Positions 24,081 to 33,448 of a DNA stretch of 41,670 bases are shown here, piece by piece (the stretch's first letter is position 1; the number at the start of each line of letters is the position of its first letter). This stretch comes from Phycisphaerales bacterium UBA7800. Its GTDB lineage: Bacteria > Planctomycetota > Phycisphaerae > Phycisphaerales > Phycisphaeraceae. Under the pieces are notes generated by a model. The model saw only the letters and a list, made by a program, of their open reading frames with translations. It was not told the DNA's origin and ran no database searches. The stretch lies in assembly GCA_002480565.1 (NCBI GenBank), contig DLCK01000022.1, positions 1-41,670 of the forward strand, in the 5' to 3' direction. The position numbers and the translations under genes are program-made.

Positions 24081-25139
24081 TTAACCCAACAACGCCTCAC
24101 GCTTTTCGCCGATGAGTTTGATTAATGCTTTTTGTGGGTCGGCGAATTTGGCTAAGCCTTCCTGCATTAATATATTTTCGAGTTGGATCATGTCGACGAT
24201 CTGGTCGATTTCATCCAAGACGTTTTCCGCAGGCAGAGAGGCAATGTTGTTGGTGTAGGTCTTGCCCAGGGTATTGATGGTTTCATTAAGACTTGGCGGA
24301 TTGGTTTGAATGTCCGAGCCGGTAAGTTGGCTGATGTAAAAATCTTTGGCCATGTCGGGCTTTTTGACTGCGGTGGATGCGAAGATCAATTCCTGTTTGA
24401 GTGGCAGATTTTTGGACTTCCAAAAGCCTTTGTTCATGGCCCATATGCGTTTGGCATTGACGAGTCCGACCATGCCCTGTGCTGCATCACTGAGATTGGG
24501 ATGATGCTCCTGGGTATAGACATCGACACGGGAGACGAAGATGCTGTAGACACTTTTGAAGGTGTCCAACGCCCCACGTTTTTGAGCACCACGCCAGATT
24601 GCGTCACGGGCAGCGGTGTACTGACGTTCGGTGAAGATGAGTGTGACGTTCAGGGTGAGTCCCATTGCTGCGAGGTCTTCGAGTGCATCAAGACCTGCGG
24701 GAGTCGCGGGGACTTTGATCATGCGATTCTTGCCACCGTTTTCCACGCCCCACTTGCGACCGAGCATGATGTATCTTGCGACACGTTCATCATGTGATGG
24801 GCCAAGCTGTGCATCTTCCAGGACGGGGTCGAGTTCGAAGCTGACGTAGCCGTTGTTGCCGTTGGTTTGTTCCCAAACTGGCAGGAAGACTTCCTGTGCA
24901 TCGGTGACCATTTGATTGGTGGTTGCCCAGGCGACTTGCTCGTCGGACATGTCCTGCTTCATGTATGCGGCAAGCAGGTCATCGAACCTGCCGGACTTGA
25001 TGAGGTCTGCGACGATCAGCGGATTACTCGTTGCTCCGGTGATCCCTTGCTGAGGACATTTTGCGACCAGATCAGGATCAATGGAGTCGAGCCAAAGCGT
25101 GGTGCCGGCATCAATGATGGATTGCATGGCGGTTGACAT
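24081..25139 (-). CDS. tal: Transaldolase
   Basis: 352-residue pentose-phosphate enzyme that moves a dihydroxyacetone unit between sedoheptulose 7-phosphate and glyceraldehyde 3-phosphate. GGAGG precedes the ATG by about 8 bases. The Schiff-base lysine is expected at K142 in NRMIKVPATPAGLDAL. Other family motifs are TTLWLDSI near the N-terminus, QGITGATSNPLI (31-42), GLTLNVTLIFTERQY and VSRVD. The length is close to the long transaldolase type of planctomycetes, cyanobacteria and actinobacteria. The hairpin at 24047 and the 95-base gap separate it from the unknown pair downstream. Confidence 0.95.
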   Translation of the reverse strand: MSTAMQSIIDAGTTLWLDSIDPDLVAKCPQQGITGATSNPLIVADLIKSGRFDDLLAAYMKQDMSDEQVAWATTNQMVTDAQEVFLPVWEQTNGNNGYVSFELDPVLEDAQLGPSHDERVARYIMLGRKWGVENGGKNRMIKVPATPAGLDALEDLAAMGLTLNVTLIFTERQYTAARDAIWRGAQKRGALDTFKSVYSIFVSRVDVYTQEHHPNLSDAAQGMVGLVNAKRIWAMNKGFWKSKNLPLKQELIFASTAVKKPDMAKDFYISQLTGSDIQTNPPSLNETINTLGKTYTNNIASLPAENVLDEIDQIVDMIQLENILMQEGLAKFADPQKALIKLIGEKREALLG

Positions 25140-25305
25140 GGATAAGCCTCCGGAGCGGGGTTAATGGTGACAACTCAATCGTAACACAAATAATGTCGTG
25201 GTGATGTGAATGCTATGACCGTGTTTTGCAGAGATGTGAAAACAAGAGCATGTTCATTGGCAATGCGTCGATTGACAGTCATTGGATGAGATGTCAAAGA
25301 AAGCT

Positions 25306-26604
25306 TTAACCACCCTTAAGCAGGATGAGCAATACCAGCAGAACCACGGACAAAGCCCAACCTCCGACCATGGCCCAGAACATGGGTTGTTGTGTCAAAG
25401 GTGCGACATCTTCATCGAGTTCAACCGTGTTGACGATGGCGGTGCCTTGCGCGTCGACTGGCGCGTTTTCCAGGGATGCCAATGAAGCAAGGTCGAATTT
25501 ACGGCGTGCCTGCATAGGCGGATCGCCCTTGGCCAATGCTTCAAGGTCCTGGAGCAGATCACTTGTGGAGTTGTAGCGGTGATCGCGATCCTTGGCCATA
25601 CAGACTTCGATGACTTCACCGATACCAGCGGTCAGTGATGGATTCAAATGATCCGGGGGGATGACATCTTCTTTGAGATGCTTGTGCATCACCGCTGAGG
25701 GATTGGGGCCATCAAACGGGACACCACCGGTGACCATGTGATAGAAGGTGCAGCCAAGGCTGTAAATATCAGCACGGAAGTCGATATCCATCTTGCCACG
25801 GATTTGTTCCGGTGAGATGTAATATGGCGTGCCGAAGGCTTTGCCCTGCTCGGCTTCGGCGGCTTCACGGTCGGAAACCGCGCGGGCCAGACCCATGTCC
25901 GCGAGCTTGGTCATACCTTCTTCGTGGATCATGATGTTCTTGGGCTTCACATCACGGTGGATAAAGCCAGCCTGATGAGCGTGTTCCAAAGCCTTGGAAG
26001 TCTCGATGATAATTTTCAGTGCTTTATCTTCAGGATACTTGCCCATCTTGACAATATCGTCGTAGACGGTGTGACCTTTGACGTACTCCATGACGAAGTA
26101 GTGGTACTCGGCGGCCTGACCCACGTCGATGGCCTGAACGATATGCGGATGATTGAGCTTGGCGGCAGCTTTACCTTCTTGATAAAAGCGCTCGACAAAC
26201 TGCGGGTTGTTCGTGAATTTCTGTGGCAGAATCTTAATGGCAACCAGACGATCCAATGACAACTGGCGGGCTTTGTACACCGTCGCCATCGCACCGGCAC
26301 CAAGACGCTCAATGATTTGATAACCGGGAATCTGCTGAGAGGACTTGGATTCTTCAATCTTGGGACGCAGACGCTCGAGCTGTTTCTTGGTGACCATGCC
26401 TTTGGTCAAAAGGATACTTGCCAGACTGCGTTGATTGGGATCACTCTTGGCACTCTGCTCACGGCGCAGTTTCAAAGCGCGATCAACGTCTTCAGAGGTA
26501 CACAACCCCTGCTCAACCACCAGACGTCCGACGATGGAATCCTGATTAGCTTTTGAACTGTCAGACATCGATGTTCCGTGCTCTGAGTAAGCTGAAAGCG
26601 ACAT
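25306..26604 (-). CDS. Membrane-tethered Ser/Thr protein kinase with MshEN-like N-terminus
   Basis: 432 residues, AGGAGG 5 bases before the ATG at 26604. Residues about 22-82 resemble the GspE/MshE N-terminal domain (IVGRLVVEQGLCTSEDVDRAL, LASILLTKGMVTKKQLERL), which in some proteins binds c-di-GMP. The kinase domain spans about 95-360: glycine loop LGAGAMATVY, K124 in VAIKIL, HRDVKPKN with catalytic D218, then DMG in place of DFG at 236-238, and GTPYYISPEQ. A single membrane span at about 407-429 ends the protein, so the kinase faces the cytoplasm from a C-terminal anchor with no outside domain. This fusion is common in planctomycetes. Targets unknown. Confidence 0.9.
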   Translation of the reverse strand: MSLSAYSEHGTSMSDSSKANQDSIVGRLVVEQGLCTSEDVDRALKLRREQSAKSDPNQRSLASILLTKGMVTKKQLERLRPKIEESKSSQQIPGYQIIERLGAGAMATVYKARQLSLDRLVAIKILPQKFTNNPQFVERFYQEGKAAAKLNHPHIVQAIDVGQAAEYHYFVMEYVKGHTVYDDIVKMGKYPEDKALKIIIETSKALEHAHQAGFIHRDVKPKNIMIHEEGMTKLADMGLARAVSDREAAEAEQGKAFGTPYYISPEQIRGKMDIDFRADIYSLGCTFYHMVTGGVPFDGPNPSAVMHKHLKEDVIPPDHLNPSLTAGIGEVIEVCMAKDRDHRYNSTSDLLQDLEALAKGDPPMQARRKFDLASLASLENAPVDAQGTAIVNTVELDEDVAPLTQQPMFWAMVGGWALSVVLLVLLILLKGG

Positions 26605-27253
26605 GGGCCCCTCCTGATGAGGCCGTGTCTATAGGACGTTACGTCACGAATGAACATAAGTCAAACGCTGTTCAACGTCCCGACTGGTAATCTTATAACC
26701 TCTAGGGGACTGGAAGTCTAGCCCATAGTGCGTTTTCGATCTTCGGTACAAGTCCCAAACGGCTTTAGGAGCGCATTTGCACGACCGATTTTTATCGCTC
26801 GAATGCCTGGAACAGAATCATCCAGTCGATTCAGGTCACACAAGGCACCACTCCCTACCCTTGTCTTGAGTAAGGTAACCAGTAAATCAAGCCAACTGAT
26901 AAAACAGCTTGATGTGCTATGTCACAATACATGTTGATTCTTCACTTACTCAAAATACATTACGGGTTATCGGTCTTAAACACCCTATCTTCCATGCGTC
27001 CAGTCATGCGTAAAACCTTCGCTTGATTGTGTCAATCAATATAGTTTAAATCAGGCAGCAGGCACACCACAAAAGCAGTAACCATCTTTTTACCAAGCCC
27101 CTGCGACAGAATATCCATTCTATAAAATATCATGACACAAGCATTTTCCGCCCAAACCCATTACAATGTGATCGGACATATGTGAACAACACTGTCCAGC
27201 TTCCATCCCGCCCATGGGAGTCTAAATTCAGACCCTGACTTGGAAAGCCATTG
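26605..27253. other. Long divergent intergenic region
   Basis: Nearly 650 bases between the kinase (minus) and the prenyl synthase (plus). It holds a perfect palindrome GACGTTACGTC at 26635-26645 close to the kinase start, a 7-base direct repeat CATGCGT twice near 26995-27009, and the inverted repeat TTGATTG-TGT-CAATCAA at 27023-27039 followed at once by TATAGT. I see no RNA gene or open frame with a ribosome binding site. The middle part (26700-26930) has no structure I can support. Confidence 0.4.
27023..27045 (+). promoter_or_regulatory. Operator-like dyad next to a -10 box
   Basis: TTGATTGTGTCAATCAA (27023-27039) has perfect 7-base arms around TGT and is directly followed by TATAGT (27040-27045), a good -10 hexamer. 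No strong -35 box is present at the right distance, which would fit an activated promoter. The prenyl synthase gene begins about 210 bases downstream. Confidence 0.35.
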
Positions 27254-28261
27254 ATGCTGTTAGTTGCACCAGTCGATCAGGCCGTCCGTCAGCAATTGAC
27301 TGACGAATTAGGCCAAGTGGAATCACTTTTTGTCCAGGAGCTTCAATGCCCTCTGGAATGTGTCAATCGGCTAGTTGCCCATGTCGAACGCTATCGCGGC
27401 AAACGACTGCGGCCACTACTGGTTCTTGTCGCAGGCATGGCGTCGAGTCCCGACGGCTCCACTCTCACTGATGACCACCGTGCCTTGGCCACCGTTGTGG
27501 AGATGGTCCATATGGCCACCCTCGTCCACGATGACATCCTTGACGAAGCAGATGTCCGACGTGGAGGCCCCACCGTCAACACCCTCCGTGGCAACGAAAC
27601 CGCGGTCATGCTCGGTGACTACATGATCTCCCATGCGTATCACCTGTGCTCAAGCATGGACAATCAACAAATCGCACGCACGGTCGCTCATACCACCAAC
27701 GTGGTCTGCGAAGGCGAATTATTGCAGTTAGCCAACCGTGAAAACTGGGAACTCGACGAAGAGGTTTACTATCAAATCATTGACCGCAAGACAGCCAGTC
27801 TCTGCGGGACATGTTGCAAACTCGCAGCAGTGATTAACGATCAACCTCAAAAAGTTCAGGACGCACTGGACAACTACGGTCGTAATCTCGGTGTCGCATT
27901 TCAGATCATTGATGACCTGCTGGACCTTACCGGGGATGAAGACACCGTCGGCAAGTCCACTGGTAGAGATCTGACCAAAGGCAAACTCACTTTGCCCTTG
28001 ATCCACTTCCGAATCAATGCCCCCCAAGAGCAACGCGACACATTCATCAAACTGCTCTCCAGCCAGGCCGTCAACAATGATGACAGTGTCAGCAATCAGA
28101 TTCGCAAAATGGTCACCGACTTCGGTTCGGTGCAGTTTGCTTCTGAGCGTGCTTCGGAATTAATCGCCCAAGCTCAACAGGCCTTACTTGTCCTGCCCGA
28201 CTCGCCTGCACGAAAACTGCTCCACGAAATGGCACAAGCTGTGCTGACGCGACAATTCTAA
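27254..28261 (+). CDS. Long-chain polyprenyl diphosphate synthase
   Basis: 335 residues from the ATG at 27254 (GGAAA 7 bases before; a TTG one codon earlier is less likely). It condenses isopentenyl diphosphate units onto an allylic starter to build the side chain of quinones or the lipid carrier. The first aspartate-rich motif is DDILD at 93-97 with the following RRGGPTVN; the second is DDLLD at 220-224 with GKSTGRDLTKGKLTLPLI. Two smaller residues before the first motif (HMATLVHDD) suggest a long product, as in IspB or HepT types; exact chain length cannot be read off. Probably cytoplasmic and monocistronic. Confidence 0.92.
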   Translation: MLLVAPVDQAVRQQLTDELGQVESLFVQELQCPLECVNRLVAHVERYRGKRLRPLLVLVAGMASSPDGSTLTDDHRALATVVEMVHMATLVHDDILDEADVRRGGPTVNTLRGNETAVMLGDYMISHAYHLCSSMDNQQIARTVAHTTNVVCEGELLQLANRENWELDEEVYYQIIDRKTASLCGTCCKLAAVINDQPQKVQDALDNYGRNLGVAFQIIDDLLDLTGDEDTVGKSTGRDLTKGKLTLPLIHFRINAPQEQRDTFIKLLSSQAVNNDDSVSNQIRKMVTDFGSVQFASERASELIAQAQQALLVLPDSPARKLLHEMAQAVLTRQF

Positions 28262-28642
28262 CTACATGTAAATTCTTCGCCGAATACCTGCCCGCAGACT
28301 CATTCGGCAACCTGAACCCTGTTTCCGGGGTAAAAAGGTTGAGGGGACAGCCCCATACGACCGATAAAAAACCAGTATCCGTCAGCACACTGTCATGTTG
28401 CATCAGGTGTTCAATTCATCCTACGCAATGACCGATGCAAGTAATAGACGGATGGGCCGAAAGTTTCTGAACATGGAACTTTGAAAATTGGAATAGCACC
28501 TTCTTGATGAAGGTTAATAAAGGTGGAGACAAGTACGAAATTAAGCAAGTCACGTCGCGGCCAATTTTCAAGAATTGCATTGACCGCAGGAACAGTTGAC
28601 TCGTAAAATGTACGGCTCGTATCCAACTTGAAAATAAAGAAT
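28262..28642. other. Intergenic region with two hairpins
   Basis: GCCGAAT (28279-28285) pairs with ATTCGGC (28302-28308) shortly after the prenyl synthase stop, and GGGG-acag-CCCC lies at 28343-28354. Neither has a T-run, so termination is possible but unproven. The rest (28360-28640) shows nothing I can support; a 90-codon frame on the minus strand lacks a ribosome binding site. Confidence 0.4.
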
Positions 28643-30319
28643 ATGAGTACACCCCAAAAACGACGCATCCTCGCAGTGGACACCCAACCGGATTGGCTTG
28701 ATCAACACACCTATCAGGTTCCCGGTGTCGGCGAAGATGTCATGGCAATGATTCAAAGTGGTCAGTTCGACACGATCATGGCTAGCTGTTCGGCATTCAC
28801 CGCCATCGAGCGGAATCTTGTGACCGATCAGGCCAACCTCGTGCTCAATACCATTGGTGAAGGCGTTCTGGTCGTCAATCAGGCAGGCAGCTGTGCATGG
28901 TCCAACAAACGCATGCAAGCCTATCCCCCTGCTGCGATGGAACAGGTGCTTCAAATTTGCTCACGAGCTGTTGAAATCTTCAACACCCTGGGCAATACCT
29001 ACTACGACGACAATACGGCACCATCCAAAAAATTCTCATTCCCAGTTGGGCAGGATCAACATTTCGAACTCATCGCTTCACCAGTCATTCAAGCTGACCA
29101 GCCCATCACGCAGGTCGTCGCCGTCGTCTGGGATGCGACGCGTTCCAAACGCATGGAACAGAAGATCGACTTCATCGATCAGGCAGGTCGTGAACTTGCC
29201 AAGCTCGAATCGGATCGCATCGCAAAACTCACTCCCTCGGAGCGATTGAATCTGCTGCGCGACAAGATCATCAAGACTTCCAAGGAATTGCTGACCTTTG
29301 ACCACTTCAACATTCGTGTGGTCGATGAACGTGACAAAAAGCTGGAAATCGTCATCGCAGAAGGCTTGCCTCCCGAAGCGTTGGAAATTGATCTCTACGC
29401 ACAGCCCGAAGGCAATGGCATCTCTGGCTATGTCGCAGCAACTGGTCGCAGTTACATCTGTCACGACACTGAAAAAGACGCGCGATACATTCTGGGGATC
29501 AAGCACTGCAAGAGTTCACTGACCGTTCCATTGCGTTTACACGACAAAATCATCGGTGTATTCAATGTCGAATCCGACTCCGTCGGCGCGTTTGAAGAAG
29601 ATGATCGTCAGTTTGCTGAGATCTTCGGCCAGTACATTGCCATGGCGCTTAACACGCTCAACCTCCTGGTTGTCGAGCGCTGCAACACCTCCGGCCAGAT
29701 TGCAGACAGCGTCGTTCAGGAAATGGCCAAGCCCCTTAATGACATTGTCACCGAAGCCAAGCTGCTCATCGACGAATACATCGGCGATGACAATATGCGC
29801 ACACGCCTTAAAAAAATCATTGAGGATGTCGAATTCGTCCGCGTCGCGGTTCGAGATGTGGCACAAGGCACCCGAACCGTCTTGGGTACCAACGATATCA
29901 AGCCCGACATGCAGGACCCGATCCTCTCGGGCAAACGCATTCTCATCGCTGACGACGAAGTGAACATCCGCACCACCATTGGTGACATCCTCACCAAGCA
30001 TGGTTGCCACTGTGTTGTCTGCAAAGATGGCTTTGAGGCAATCACTGAATTGGAACGCGCTCACTTTGACTTGGTGCTTTCGGATATCCGCATGCCCCAC
30101 CGCAACGGCTATGAAATTTTTGCTTCCGCACAGCGTAAGGACAAAAGCATGCCGGTGATCCTGATGACGGGATTTGGCTACGATCCGCATCACTCCGTCG
30201 TCCGCGCGTCCCAGGAAGGTTTGTCAGCAGTTCTGTTCAAACCCTTCAAAGTTGACCAGATGCTCGACGAAGTTTGTAAAGCGTTAACCACGCACCCCAG
30301 TCACAACAAAGCCTTGTAA
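28643..30319 (+). CDS. PAS-GAF-receiver signalling protein with degenerate H-box
   Basis: 558 residues from the ATG at 28643; a TTG at 28628 would add five. Residues 6-55 resemble the first strands of a receiver (RRILAVDTQPDW, FDTIMA). A PAS domain lies at about 61-168 (VLNTIGEGVLVVNQAGSCAWSNKRM), and a GAF domain at about 200-345. A helical part at about 350-412 contains VVQEMAKPLNDIV, aligned to a histidine-kinase H-box but with Q where the histidine should be. A full receiver spans 431-548: acidic D437-D438, phosphoacceptor D481 (VLSDIRMP), T509 and K533 (FKPF). No ATPase domain is present. It is therefore a response regulator with input domains, phosphorylated by another kinase. No membrane span. 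Confidence 0.8.
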   Translation: MSTPQKRRILAVDTQPDWLDQHTYQVPGVGEDVMAMIQSGQFDTIMASCSAFTAIERNLVTDQANLVLNTIGEGVLVVNQAGSCAWSNKRMQAYPPAAMEQVLQICSRAVEIFNTLGNTYYDDNTAPSKKFSFPVGQDQHFELIASPVIQADQPITQVVAVVWDATRSKRMEQKIDFIDQAGRELAKLESDRIAKLTPSERLNLLRDKIIKTSKELLTFDHFNIRVVDERDKKLEIVIAEGLPPEALEIDLYAQPEGNGISGYVAATGRSYICHDTEKDARYILGIKHCKSSLTVPLRLHDKIIGVFNVESDSVGAFEEDDRQFAEIFGQYIAMALNTLNLLVVERCNTSGQIADSVVQEMAKPLNDIVTEAKLLIDEYIGDDNMRTRLKKIIEDVEFVRVAVRDVAQGTRTVLGTNDIKPDMQDPILSGKRILIADDEVNIRTTIGDILTKHGCHCVVCKDGFEAITELERAHFDLVLSDIRMPHRNGYEIFASAQRKDKSMPVILMTGFGYDPHHSVVRASQEGLSAVLFKPFKVDQMLDEVCKALTTHPSHNKAL

Positions 30320-30559
30320 AGACATTAACGCCCTCAAACATCACGTCGCCAAGGTCTAAATAAGCCTTTAGTATCCGCGGTTTTAATGCGCTTAAACGGC
30401 ATCATTTTCGACTATGTCGCCCTCTCACACAGGTACTATTGGCAGAAAACCATCATCTCAAAAATAAAAAACAGAATTTCTGGTACAATTCTCCGTCTGT
30501 CCGAATGATTAACACGAAGCACATTAGCTGTGGTACACCTGTATCACGGAGAACCAGAC

Positions 30560-31879
30560 ATGTCCGACCAACGCATCGACGCTCGACAGTGGGCTGCTGC
30601 CAATATTGCCGCCTCCGCCGAATACTTCCCCAATCTCATGCCACAGATGGCAGATATTTCGGAGATCGGTGATCCGCGTGAGCGTCAGTTGGCCACCGCG
30701 ATTCAGCGGACCGTTCTTCAACGTTGGCTGACCCTTGATTACATTCTCAATCGTCATCTGAAAAAACCGTTAAACAAACTCGAACCAGCCATGCAGGGTG
30801 TGCTACTCACCGGTGCCGCTCAACTGCTGTTTTTTGAACGTCTCCCGGACTTCGCAGTGGTGAGCAGTATGGTCAACCTTGCTGCGGAGATGATCCGCCC
30901 TGAGGCCAAGGGGATGGTCAATGCGGTCTTGCGAAATATATCCAAGACCATTGCCGGCCGATCGTCTGATGGGCTTTGGGAACCTTGCCGTGACAAGCTT
31001 CCGACGGATACAGGTTATGTGCAGTTCAACTTGCCGATGCTCCCTGATCCTGCCAAAGACTGGACGGGATATTGGAGTATCGTCACCTCGCATCCAACGT
31101 CAGTGCTCGAACACTTTGCCAATGAGCATGGCAAGGATGCAGCCGTTGCCATCGCCATGCACGACTTGACTGTCCCGCCAACGATCATCAGTGCCGCGAA
31201 CCCTTTGGATGAATCCGCGTTACCCATCACCAAACACAAAGCCGACGGTCACTACTATCTTTGGCAAGGCAACTACGGCGAACTCACCGAGTTTCTCAAA
31301 ACCCATGTCGACTGTCGCGTGCAGGACCCCACGGCCAGCAAGCCCATTGCCGCCACGCGAGACCTCAAACTCAAATCCATCATCGACTACTGTGCAGGTA
31401 AAGGAACCAAAAGTGTCCAGCTTGCTGCGATGCATCCAGATGCCACGGTCTATGCCACCGATCCGGACGGCCCACGTTTTGCAGCCTTGAAAACCGTCAG
31501 TGAAGGCTACAACAATCTCGTTGCAAAAAGAAAAAGTGTCCTGCCCAAAGATGCGGACCTGATTCTCCTAGACGTGCCCTGTTCCAATACCGGAGTCCTG
31601 GCAAGGCGTCCCGAAGCACGCTATCGCTTTAACCGACCCAACCGACGGGAACTCGTCCAACTCCAAAAGCACATCGCCACCGAAGCCATCGAACGCATCG
31701 TCTTAGGCGGGTACATCCTCTACAGCACATGCAGTATCTGCGAAATGGAAAACCAACAGATCACCCAATTCATCTGCGACAAAGCAGAAGGCAAAATCGT
31801 CAACGAACAACAAACCCTCCCCCAAGGATACGGCGACACCTACCAGGACGGCGGGTACTTCGCGTTAATTCAATGTTGA
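30560..31879 (+). CDS. rsmB: 16S rRNA m5C967 methyltransferase RsmB-like
   Basis: 439 residues from the ATG at 30560, preceded by GGAG at 8 bases; an earlier in-frame start at 30530 is less likely. The N-terminal 130 residues are a NusB-like helical RNA-binding domain. The methyltransferase domain at about 220-435 binds S-adenosylmethionine (DYCAGKGTKSVQLAA at 277-291). The two catalytic cysteines of the m5C family are present: C341 in LLDVPCSNTGVLARRPEARYR and C391 in YSTCSICEMEN. The protein lacks an N-terminal fusion partner and stands alone. Other RsmB/RsmF paralogues share the motifs; the NusB-like part supports RsmB. Confidence 0.85.
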   Translation: MSDQRIDARQWAAANIAASAEYFPNLMPQMADISEIGDPRERQLATAIQRTVLQRWLTLDYILNRHLKKPLNKLEPAMQGVLLTGAAQLLFFERLPDFAVVSSMVNLAAEMIRPEAKGMVNAVLRNISKTIAGRSSDGLWEPCRDKLPTDTGYVQFNLPMLPDPAKDWTGYWSIVTSHPTSVLEHFANEHGKDAAVAIAMHDLTVPPTIISAANPLDESALPITKHKADGHYYLWQGNYGELTEFLKTHVDCRVQDPTASKPIAATRDLKLKSIIDYCAGKGTKSVQLAAMHPDATVYATDPDGPRFAALKTVSEGYNNLVAKRKSVLPKDADLILLDVPCSNTGVLARRPEARYRFNRPNRRELVQLQKHIATEAIERIVLGGYILYSTCSICEMENQQITQFICDKAEGKIVNEQQTLPQGYGDTYQDGGYFALIQC

Positions 31880-31960
31880 TCGTATAAACACAAATATCGC
31901 ATCTCAATGGATGCCTACCGGTAGAATGAACAGCAACCCTAGGACATATTGGAATAGAGC

Positions 31961-32431
31961 ATGAAACAGATTATCGACGACCCTGGCTTTGACACCTTTG
32001 GAACACCCGATTCCAAGTGGGCCATTCAAACGCACGAAGGTGCCCAGATGCAAGGCCAAGTCGAAGACGGCACGATGAAACTCACCATCACCGGCACGTC
32101 CGGCGCCAACTGGCATGCAGAATTCAAATACGAACCCTTCGAAGTCAAAAAAGGCGACATCTTTGAAGTCTCCTTCTCGGCCAAAGCGAAGACACCTTTT
32201 AATTTCAGTGTCTGGTTGGGGCAACAAAACGAGCCTTTCAAAAGTCTCGTCTCCGAAGAAAACCACTACGGCGAAACCAACATGCCCAATGACTGGGAAA
32301 CCTTCACCCATACGTGGACTGCTGAAATGGACGAACCCAAGGCAAGACTCGACTTCGTGCTTGGGCCAATTGACAATGACGTCGAGATCGAAGACATCAG
32401 CTTACTTCACATCGACCAGGTTGCTCAGTAA
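31961..32431 (+). CDS. Stand-alone carbohydrate-binding-like domain protein
   Basis: 156 residues, start ATG at 31961 with GGAAT ahead. The whole protein looks like one CBM4/9-type jelly roll: MKQIIDDPGFDTFGTPDSKW, ANWHAEFKYEPFEVKKGDIFEVSFSAKA, WETFTHTWTAEMDEPKARLDFVLG. There is no signal peptide and no catalytic domain. It may bind soluble sugars in the cytoplasm or be a remnant of a larger enzyme; the intact start and stop argue against a pseudogene. Its last 30 bases overlap the end of the glycosyltransferase gene on the other strand. Confidence 0.65.
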   Translation: MKQIIDDPGFDTFGTPDSKWAIQTHEGAQMQGQVEDGTMKLTITGTSGANWHAEFKYEPFEVKKGDIFEVSFSAKAKTPFNFSVWLGQQNEPFKSLVSEENHYGETNMPNDWETFTHTWTAEMDEPKARLDFVLGPIDNDVEIEDISLLHIDQVAQ

Positions 32432-33424
32432 GACCGCAGTCGCATGATTCCAACACCATTTTTCGGTGTAGTCTCGACACGTCTGACGGTCTAGCTGCAT
32501 TGCTTCTTTGGCAGCGGTCTGCAGGTCTTCGTGCATGATGCCCACGGTCTTGCCCTCAAGCAGCGTCTGGTCCATCACATCAACAGGGCCGGTGACATGA
32601 TGCGCCGCAACAGGTGTCCCACAGGCTAACGCTTCCATCATCACATTGCCGAACGTATCCGACAGTGATGGGAAGACGAACACGTCCGCTGCCTGCAAGT
32701 ACCGGCGCATGTCTTCGTCGACCAGGTATCCGGTGAAGTGGACATCAGGAAATTTCTTTTGCAGTTTTCGTAAAGCCGGCCCTTCTCCGACGATGACCTT
32801 GCTGCCATCAACTTTCATGGCTGCGAACTCTTTGAGATTCTTCTCATGGGACACGCGCCCGGTATTGAGATAAATCGGCCGAGGCAGATCAACCAACGCG
32901 CGATTACCATCCTCAGGTGGGTAGAACAATTGGCGATCCACGCCCCGCTTCCAGACACGTACCGTATTGAAGTGTCGATCCTCCAACTCCTTTTTCACTG
33001 ACTCAGTCGGCACCAAGGTTGCCTGCGAACCATTATGAAACCAGCGCATGAATTTGAAGGTCAGCGACTCGGGGATGCCGTAGTACACGCGAAGATAATG
33101 CGGGAAATGCGTGTGATAGCTGGTGGTGAATTTCAGTTTATGTTTTTGACAGTACTTGCGTGCCACCATCCCTACCGGACCTTCGGTGGCAATGTGAATG
33201 CACTGTGGGTCAAACTCGCGAAGTAACTTGATGGTGTACTTCCGAGGACGTATCGCCAGTCGAATCGCCGGGTATCCAGGACAAGGAACCGTGCGAAAGA
33301 GTTTGGGATGGATAACCAAAACGTCATGCCCAAGCTCTCGAAGTTTTCGTGTCACCGTATCCCATGTCCGAACCACGCCGTTAACCTGGGGATGCCAGGC
33401 ATCCGTTACGAGTGCAATACGCAT
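32402..33424 (-). CDS. GT4-family glycosyltransferase (mannosyl- or sulfolipid-type)
   Basis: 340 residues from the ATG at 33424, with AGGAA 7 bases before. MRIALVTDAWHPQVNGVVRTW at the N-terminus is typical of the GT4 branch that includes PimB-, MgtA- and SqdX-type enzymes making glycolipids. TSYHTHFPHYLR, VWKRGVDRQLF, NTGRVSHEKN and SLSDTFGNVMMEALACGTPVAA (the E-x7-E region) complete the family motifs. No membrane span; likely a peripheral membrane enzyme. It follows the PHP-GT4 fusion gene on the same strand, with a repeat-filled 286-base gap. The last 30 bases overlap the converging CBM-like gene. Confidence 0.88.
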   Translation of the reverse strand: MRIALVTDAWHPQVNGVVRTWDTVTRKLRELGHDVLVIHPKLFRTVPCPGYPAIRLAIRPRKYTIKLLREFDPQCIHIATEGPVGMVARKYCQKHKLKFTTSYHTHFPHYLRVYYGIPESLTFKFMRWFHNGSQATLVPTESVKKELEDRHFNTVRVWKRGVDRQLFYPPEDGNRALVDLPRPIYLNTGRVSHEKNLKEFAAMKVDGSKVIVGEGPALRKLQKKFPDVHFTGYLVDEDMRRYLQAADVFVFPSLSDTFGNVMMEALACGTPVAAHHVTGPVDVMDQTLLEGKTVGIMHEDLQTAAKEAMQLDRQTCRDYTEKWCWNHATAVLLSNLVDVK

Positions 33425-33448
33425 TGATTTTTCCTGATAAAAAATTTT

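Noticed and set aside
28411..28683. 90-codon minus-strand frame before the PAS-GAF gene
   Set aside because: No ribosome binding site, overlaps the start of a well supported gene and shows no motif.
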